From assembly GCA_013076295.1 (NCBI GenBank), contig RQOL01000374.1, positions 868,001 through 932,000 of the forward strand: a stretch of 64,000 nt of DNA. Direction: 5' to 3'. Positions 59,144 to 64,000 of this stretch are shown piece after piece. This stretch comes from Sanderia malayensis (Eukaryota > Cnidaria > Scyphozoa > Semaeostomeae > Pelagiidae). The translations under genes and the position numbers were made by a program. The notes below the pieces were generated by a model. That model was not told the origin of the DNA, did no database searches, and worked only from the letters and a program-made list of their open reading frames with translations. How positions within the stretch are numbered: position 1 is the first letter of the stretch; the number at the start of each line of letters is the position of its first letter.

Positions 59144-60369
59144 AAATACCAACAAATTACCAATCCAATATCGAGTGAGTATTCTTCCTTTAAAGGGTGT
59201 CTTCGTTTCTTAAAACTCATTGGCTTTGAATTCCACCTGCTGAAACTATAATTCATTCTGAAACTATAATTTATTCCCTTAGATATGTAAACATCTTCAG
59301 AGGAAGACAACATCTTTGCATTTTTAAGGAGACCAAAGCAAAGGAGAAGTAAGTTTAGCGGTAATTTTTATATCAAAGCATGAACTGACCTTTTATAGTT
59401 TCTAATTATATTGTCTTCTTTCCTACAGTAAGACCTACTACACAACCTAGAGGTGGTGCGATCTTTGGTGCTGGGGATGAGAAGCGGGAGGATGCTGGGG
59501 CTCCACTCCACGCACCTAGTAAGTAATGAAGAATTTTTTAATAAATACACACGTTAGGTAAGTTGAAAATAAATTTCATTGTACTCTAATCATATGAAAT
59601 TAATTTTAAAAGCTTTCCTTATAGTCCAAAGAGGACTCGTATACAGGAGGCGGCGGCGTAGGATGCTGCTCAGCCCCACCTCCTCCTCATCTCGTAAGTT
59701 CATCATTATTATTAATATAAATTGATTGGGATTCTTTTCTAGTTCTCATTTTTTAATAAAATTACTTTTCTTTCATAGATCCCAGAACACCACCGCCACC
59801 CCCAGTGTTTTTGATACATTGTCACGATTCATAGTACTTACTCCTAGCTTGAGCGTTTCTAAATCAACTGAAATTTATTTTTTAGCTTCGCGTTGTGAAG
59901 GGACCCAGACAGAGTGTAAGTAACTTTACTCTATCTTTAGCTTTCATCACTCTCACACCTACTCTCTAATAGTTATATGAATTAATGAACATTCTCCTTT
60001 CTTTTTAGCGATTGAGCAACAACAAAGTAGACTCTTTGCACGGGAGCTAGCCCCGGGGAGGCTCCCAATCCTGAAATGCGAAGATGCCCCTCTTGTATGG
60101 GTATCTTCCATACCCCATGTATTTTTCGCTGGCTAGAGTCAGCAATGAGGCCAATTTGCCCTAACTGTAGGGTGGAGTTGGAGGCCATTGAGGTGGTGGC
60201 CCCAATTACCACAGAGGGGGTATTGGGGAGGGAAGTAATCTTCTCCCCTGAGATATTCATCGCAAACGCTCCTTCTGGAGATGAGCTGGAGGGTCTCTCG
60301 CCAGAGCATTGTTGGGCTCTTTGGTGGGAGATCTTCGACTCGGCCATGTTGAGATTATTGATCCTATAG
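59144..60369 (+). CDS. Small multi-exon gene with RING-like finger
   Basis: A run of short exons bounded by good acceptors and GTAAGT/GTGAGT donors: 59144-59174, 59283-59348 (66 nt), 59429-59518 (90 nt), 59625-59693 (69 nt), 59779-about 59915, and a last exon from about 60009 to the stop at 60369. Three middle exons are multiples of three. The last exon encodes MRRCPSCMGIFHTPCIFRWL and PICPNCRVELE, the second half of a RING-type cross-brace (C-x2-C, FH-x2-C, WL, CPxCR), then an acidic tail. The first cysteine pair is not seen. The frame at the start of the last exon is unclear: the RING frame has TGA and TAG before 60030, so the true acceptor may be the AG at 60029. The 5' end of the gene is unknown. 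Confidence 0.45.
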
Positions 60370-60691
60370 AGAGAGTGTGGGCAATGAATCACCCCTCATA
60401 AAAACATTCACTTTGAATGTGATAATTTGAAAAGGATTTATTGCAGTGGTAATTGAAGCCTCCCATCTCAGTGTTTAAGTCTTCTATCTTGAACTCCCTT
60501 CTACAGTTAGTATATTTACTTTTTAAAATCTTTCTGGCCTTTCTCCCCATCTCAAATACCTGATTACCCCGCATTTCAGTTGATTACTTTTTAAAACAAA
60601 AAATCTTTCTGGTCTCATTATTGGCTCTAGCTTAAATGTTTAATTATTAGTTTAATTGTTTAATTATTGTTGTTTAATTCCGAATTGTTGT
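60370..60691. other. Gap, no gene seen
   Basis: Includes two copies of AAAATCTTTCTGG(C/T)CT (about 60527-60545 and 60602-60616); otherwise nothing. Confidence 0.4.
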
Positions 60692-60817
60692 AAATGTTGT
60701 ATATATTTTAATTGTTGAAAATTGAATGATAAATGTTGTACATATTTTAATTGTTGAAAATTGAATGACAAATGTTGTGTATATTTTAATTGTTGAAAAT
60801 TGAATGATAAATGTTGT
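60692..60817. repeat. 39-bp tandem repeat, 3.2 copies
   Basis: AAATGTTGTATATATTTTAA is the start of each unit, at 60692, 60731, 60770 and 60809. Very few differences. Confidence 0.95.
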
Positions 60818-60916
60818 CAGGTTAATGACAGTGGGCCAGCACCCCACGTTTAAACTCTACTAACAATTCACTTCAGACGTGATCATTTCATTTCAGACGT
60901 GATGATTTCATTTCAG

Positions 60917-61185
60917 ACATCATCTGTTGCTTCGTATATCCCAAAAGAACTGCAGTCCCTAAACCATACTTTTTGTTCTGCATGGAAGAAGCCGCAGAGC
61001 GAGGATGTACAGCAGCAGACTTATCGCAAACCTATGTGATCGATGACATGTGGAAAGACGAAGAAAACAAAAACAAATGTCATAAAAAATTCGTTCATTT
61101 AGGACACAAGATAAAGACCAATGCAAAAGTTAAACTCATCGTTCCAGCACCACCCGGTAGAAAATTGATCAGCGCTGGTCAATAA
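60917..61185 (+). CDS. HMG-box-like exon
   Basis: After a TTTCAG acceptor at about 60911-60916 the frame is open to 61185: VYPKRTAVPKPYFLFCMEEA, AERGCTAADLSQTYV and IDDMWKDEENKNKCHKKFVH. The spacing of Pro, Phe, Trp-Lys and Lys/His-rich helix fits a divergent HMG box (KPxxFxxF, LSxxxxxxWK, ExxKxxxxKK). It may be a single exon of a longer gene or a decayed copy. No partner exon was identified. Confidence 0.35.
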
Positions 61186-61830
61186 TTTCCTGAGTAAAAG
61201 GCAACCATTCGGTGGATCAATCCTCAAGGCAATTCAGATGAGGCCGACACAACAATTAATTTGTTCTGGTATGGTTGACAATCAACAATTCTAATTTACT
61301 TTTTTACCTTATACATTTATACTTTACATTTAGCACTATATTGAATCAGCCTTATTTCGATCGCATTGTCCTATTCTATTATACACTACATACATTCGGT
61401 CTTCTGCAATAAACTCTGGTTGCTGTTTTAAGTGTGTCAATGAAAACATTAAAGGTAAGCCTGACAGAACATTTCTATCTCATATCGGTTTATGAAACGA
61501 TGCACTCCCACAACTTGTTCTGAACGAATGTCTTACATCTTTCGATCTATGATCCTAAACTTGACAGATTTAATCATAGGCGATTCCCCGACATCATCAT
61601 ACTCTCCTTTATGTACAACAACAAATAAGCTGATGTACTTATTCTTTCCCGAACCATCCCCGTTAAGATGCAACCTCAGTCCTAATTTATAACCGTATTT
61701 ATCTGTTAAAAACTTGGGACTAAACAATGATGTACAGCATCACATCAAGTGTTTTTTCTTCTCTTCAAAATGATCAATTCTCCAAATTAAAAGACCGTTC
61801 TCTGATACACTACTTTCTAATTTACTTCTT
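61186..61830. other. Gap, no gene seen
   Basis: No convincing feature; short frames on both strands lack family features. Confidence 0.4.
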
Positions 61831-62004
61831 TGTCAAAATTTAATGGCTTTCTGTGAAAATGACAAGTTGGAAAACACACGTTTTCCCAAATCATGAAGGT
61901 TACTTGCTGACTTGGCAAAAAACTCGGGTTCCAAAAAACTCTGTTTCTGATAAAGAACTTAATTACACGAAGCTTGAGAGGAATTATGGATCTGAGCAAT
62001 CTCC
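61831..62004 (+). repeat. Direct repeat, copy 1 (170 bp)
   Basis: Begins TGTCAAAATTTAATGGCTTT. Aligned copy at 62299-62466, a 468-bp step, with about 10 percent differences and a 10-bp deletion. Confidence 0.85.
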
Positions 62005-62298
62005 ATACAGTTTGCTGAACCAGTCTTGTAACAGTTTGTTGTTCTCAGATAAATATAGTGCATAGTGGCAAAAAAAGCAGTGCTCTCATCAACAAAAGCC
62101 TAGGGGAAAGGTGGATCAGTTTAAGAGAATTTACATCTTATGAAAAAAAAATTGTAATAGACAACTTGGCAACCCGTCATGACCCAAGCTCTAGAAACTG
62201 GAAAAGCTACCGGTTTTCAATTAAACATAATGAGTACTGACAAAAAACCAGAGTTTGCTGAACCAGCACAAATGAAAAGAATACATTAAAATTTGACT

Positions 62299-62466
62299 GT
62301 CAAAATTTAATGGCTTTCTGTGAAAATGACAAGTTGGAAAGCACACGTTTTTTTATGAAGGTTACTTGCTGACTTGGCAAAAAACTAGCGTTCCACAAAA
62401 ACTCTGTTTCTGATAAAGGACTTAATTACAGGATGCTTGACAGCAATTTAGGATCTGAGCTCCAAA
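62299..62466 (+). repeat. Direct repeat, copy 2 (170 bp)
   Basis: See copy 1. It ends just before the Harbinger terminal sequence at 62475. Confidence 0.85.
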
Positions 62467-62659
62467 CTTTGTAAAGGCCGGGTTACACTATCGCTTTCTG
62501 CCATCACTTTTTTGGATATTGGACCAACGTGATAAAAAGTGATCGTGTAACATGCAAAAATGATGGATTTTCGCAGCAGATTTTAATGCTCTTACAAGGT
62601 GTTAATCCTCCATCATTGAAAATTTTACTCTGAACAAAAGCAGAGTAAAATCAAGTCCA

Positions 62660-63957
62660 TCACTTTTTTTCAAAGATGGCGACAAATTCTTACGCCATGT
62701 AGTGTCTTGGTAAAGGACGAAACTCTCGGTGGCAATGGTTCAAGTAACGTGCCAGCATTGCCTTCTCTCAACTGACCATCTACAATGGCCTCACCGAACA
62801 CCTCATCAGCGAATCCTGCAGGAGTGTAGGATTGTGGTGAATCTGATCACAGTAAATTGTGCAGTAAATTGTGCAGGACAAGTGCTGCTTTGACGATTGC
62901 AATAACTTTGCGGCGATGGAGGTTCATTTTTGTACCAAACACTCTGAATATGGATGTGAGGATTCCGAATAGATTTTCAGAAATTCGACGAAACCGTGAC
63001 CAAGATAGTTGAAAATTCGTTGTCTGTCATCCAAGCCTTTCTCGGGGAAGGGCTTCATGCAATGCTTGGATAAAGGGAAGGCACTGCCACGCTGAATTTT
63101 TAGATTTTGGTAAAGGCCTGGCTGCTGGCAAATTTAGCTCCGTGGATGAAAGCTGCTGTGCAAATGACGAGTTTCTATATACTCCTCCATCACTTATTCT
63201 TCCCTGGCAGCCAACATCTGCATATAGGAACTTATAATCATTTGTTTGGTGTATGAGAAATCAACGCACCAAACCAGTAATATTCATGAAGCAAGAACTG
63301 ATACAACTCCAGGTATACTTATCATTACATGGTGCAGTGCTTCAAGATTTAGCAGATGCTTATAGTTCATCGGAGGACGAGTATATTATTCATAGAAGGT
63401 TACAGAAAAAGAAAAAACAAATTTTCCAGGACACCCAACACTGCCATCTCAAGTGCAGGTACTGATCGTATTTCTCAATCGAGTCTGAAATTTCATCTAT
63501 TTTCTTTGGTAGCAAGAGAGAAGCAAGTTTTTGCACTTTTTGGTTCCTTTTAAGAATTTTGAATCCGTTGCAACATGAACCAACTCTTATAAAACAAGTC
63601 AACCAAAGCCAATAACACAATGCTATAAAAACCTTTATAGTTATAGAAGGTGCCACCTGAATCATGTGAATGGAAAAGGGCTATATGTTTGCCATCTGCA
63701 GCTGTAAATGCGTTTGGAAACTGCCATTTCTGCTCAGTTGCATTTGCTAAATCAATCCATTCCTGCTCTGTTGTTGGGATTGAGAAGTATTCCTGCTCAA
63801 GAACTTCATAGATGACTTTACAGACTTTTGGAATGAATAAGCCTATAGTGCTTCTGTGGATTCTAAATTGAAATTGTAAGCTCTGGTTTGACTCTCCAGT
63901 AGCTAAGAACCTTAATGTGACTACCAGCTTTTCTTGAGCACTAATAGGCGGTCTCAT
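62660..63957 (-). pseudogene. HARBI1-like transposase, split by about 340 bp
   Basis: Part 1, 63957-63550: MRPPISAQEKLVVTLRFLAT, HRSTIGLFIPKVCKVIYEVL, then FTAADGKHIALFHSHDSGGT with the first catalytic Asp, and FYNYKGFYSIVLLALVDLFY. Part 2, about 63235-62690: FLYADVGCQGRISDGGVYRN with the second Asp, then a C-terminal region with RFRRISENLFGILTSIFRVF and KVIAIVKAALVLHNLLHNLL. The two parts should adjoin at ALVDxxYKFLYADVG, but 63236-63600 intervenes, with the YK-F region present on both sides. A TGA and other breaks occur in part 2. HARBI1-type proteins act with a Myb-like partner, which is not seen here. Confidence 0.75.
63236..63549 (+). other. Insertion inside the HARBI1-like gene
   Basis: Contains a plus-strand open frame (63253-63465) with DLADAYSSSEDEYIIHRRLQ and a lysine run. 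The sequence is foreign to the transposase frame. It could be an intron or a short insertion from another Harbinger-like element's leader; unresolved. Confidence 0.35.
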
Positions 63958-64000
63958 GTTCGTTGACTGCCCTTGTATATGTGGTCAAATTTTAAACAGC

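Larger units (their letters stand above)
62475..63957 (-). mobile_element. PIF/Harbinger element, partial
   Basis: AGGCCGGGTTACACTATCGC at 62476-62495 after TAA looks like a Harbinger terminal repeat with a TAA target duplication. The transposase is on the minus strand. The other end lies beyond the window or is lost. Confidence 0.6.

Noticed and set aside
59982..60392. 136-codon minus-strand ORF
   Set aside because: Lies opposite the RING-like exon; the plus strand has the zinc-ligand pattern and splice sites, the minus strand none.

Overview
The window is eukaryotic, AT-rich and almost wholly built of mobile elements. The mix (P element with a THAP finger, hAT, MULE/Mutator, PIF/Harbinger, a KDZ-type element, BEL/Pao, Gypsy, Copia, a DIRS-like RT scrap, LINEs including one with a 2A-like peptide, and many non-autonomous Helitrons), with small exons and GT-AG introns, fits an invertebrate metazoan, most likely a cnidarian. 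That placement is inference; no rRNA or mitochondrial marker is present.

Layout. 0-3 kb: a HECT-like gene (+) converging on an integrase/transposase gene (-). 4-6.6 kb: decayed hAT. 7.2-8.9 kb: MULE transposase (-) abutting an RT fragment. 8.9-9.5 kb: Helitron 5' piece. 9.8-11.7 kb: BEL/Pao remnant. 11.8-17.0 kb: two Helitrons joined head to tail. 17.4-29.5 kb: a 12.1-kb element bounded by 81-bp inverted repeats. It carries two converging multi-exon genes: a KDZ/HMGXB3-like transposase (+) and a gene with an OTU protease domain, a WWP motif and a PHD-like zinc finger (-), separated by a 98-bp minisatellite. 29.5-37.5 kb: LINE fragments and a nearly complete LINE whose 3' region is interrupted by a 2-kb Mutator-type element. 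38 kb: YqaJ-like nuclease remnant. 38.5-40.2 kb: Helitron (-). 41.6-44.4 kb: P element. 45.4-47.5 kb: Gypsy and Copia remnants. 47.6-57.4 kb: three Helitron copies with large satellite arrays and, between them, two exons of a host-type serine/threonine dehydratase. 57.4-62.5 kb: the least transposon-dense part, with a small multi-exon RING-like gene, an HMG-box-like exon and local duplications. 62.5-64 kb: PIF/Harbinger element (-).

The best candidate for an undescribed system is the 17375-29509 element. Its reading frames hold across many introns, so it looks younger or better preserved than its neighbours, and it couples a transposase with a deubiquitinase-type protease. The Helitrons form the second theme: four insert satellite arrays at the same internal position just upstream of a conserved 3' hairpin, and copies sit head to tail at two loci.
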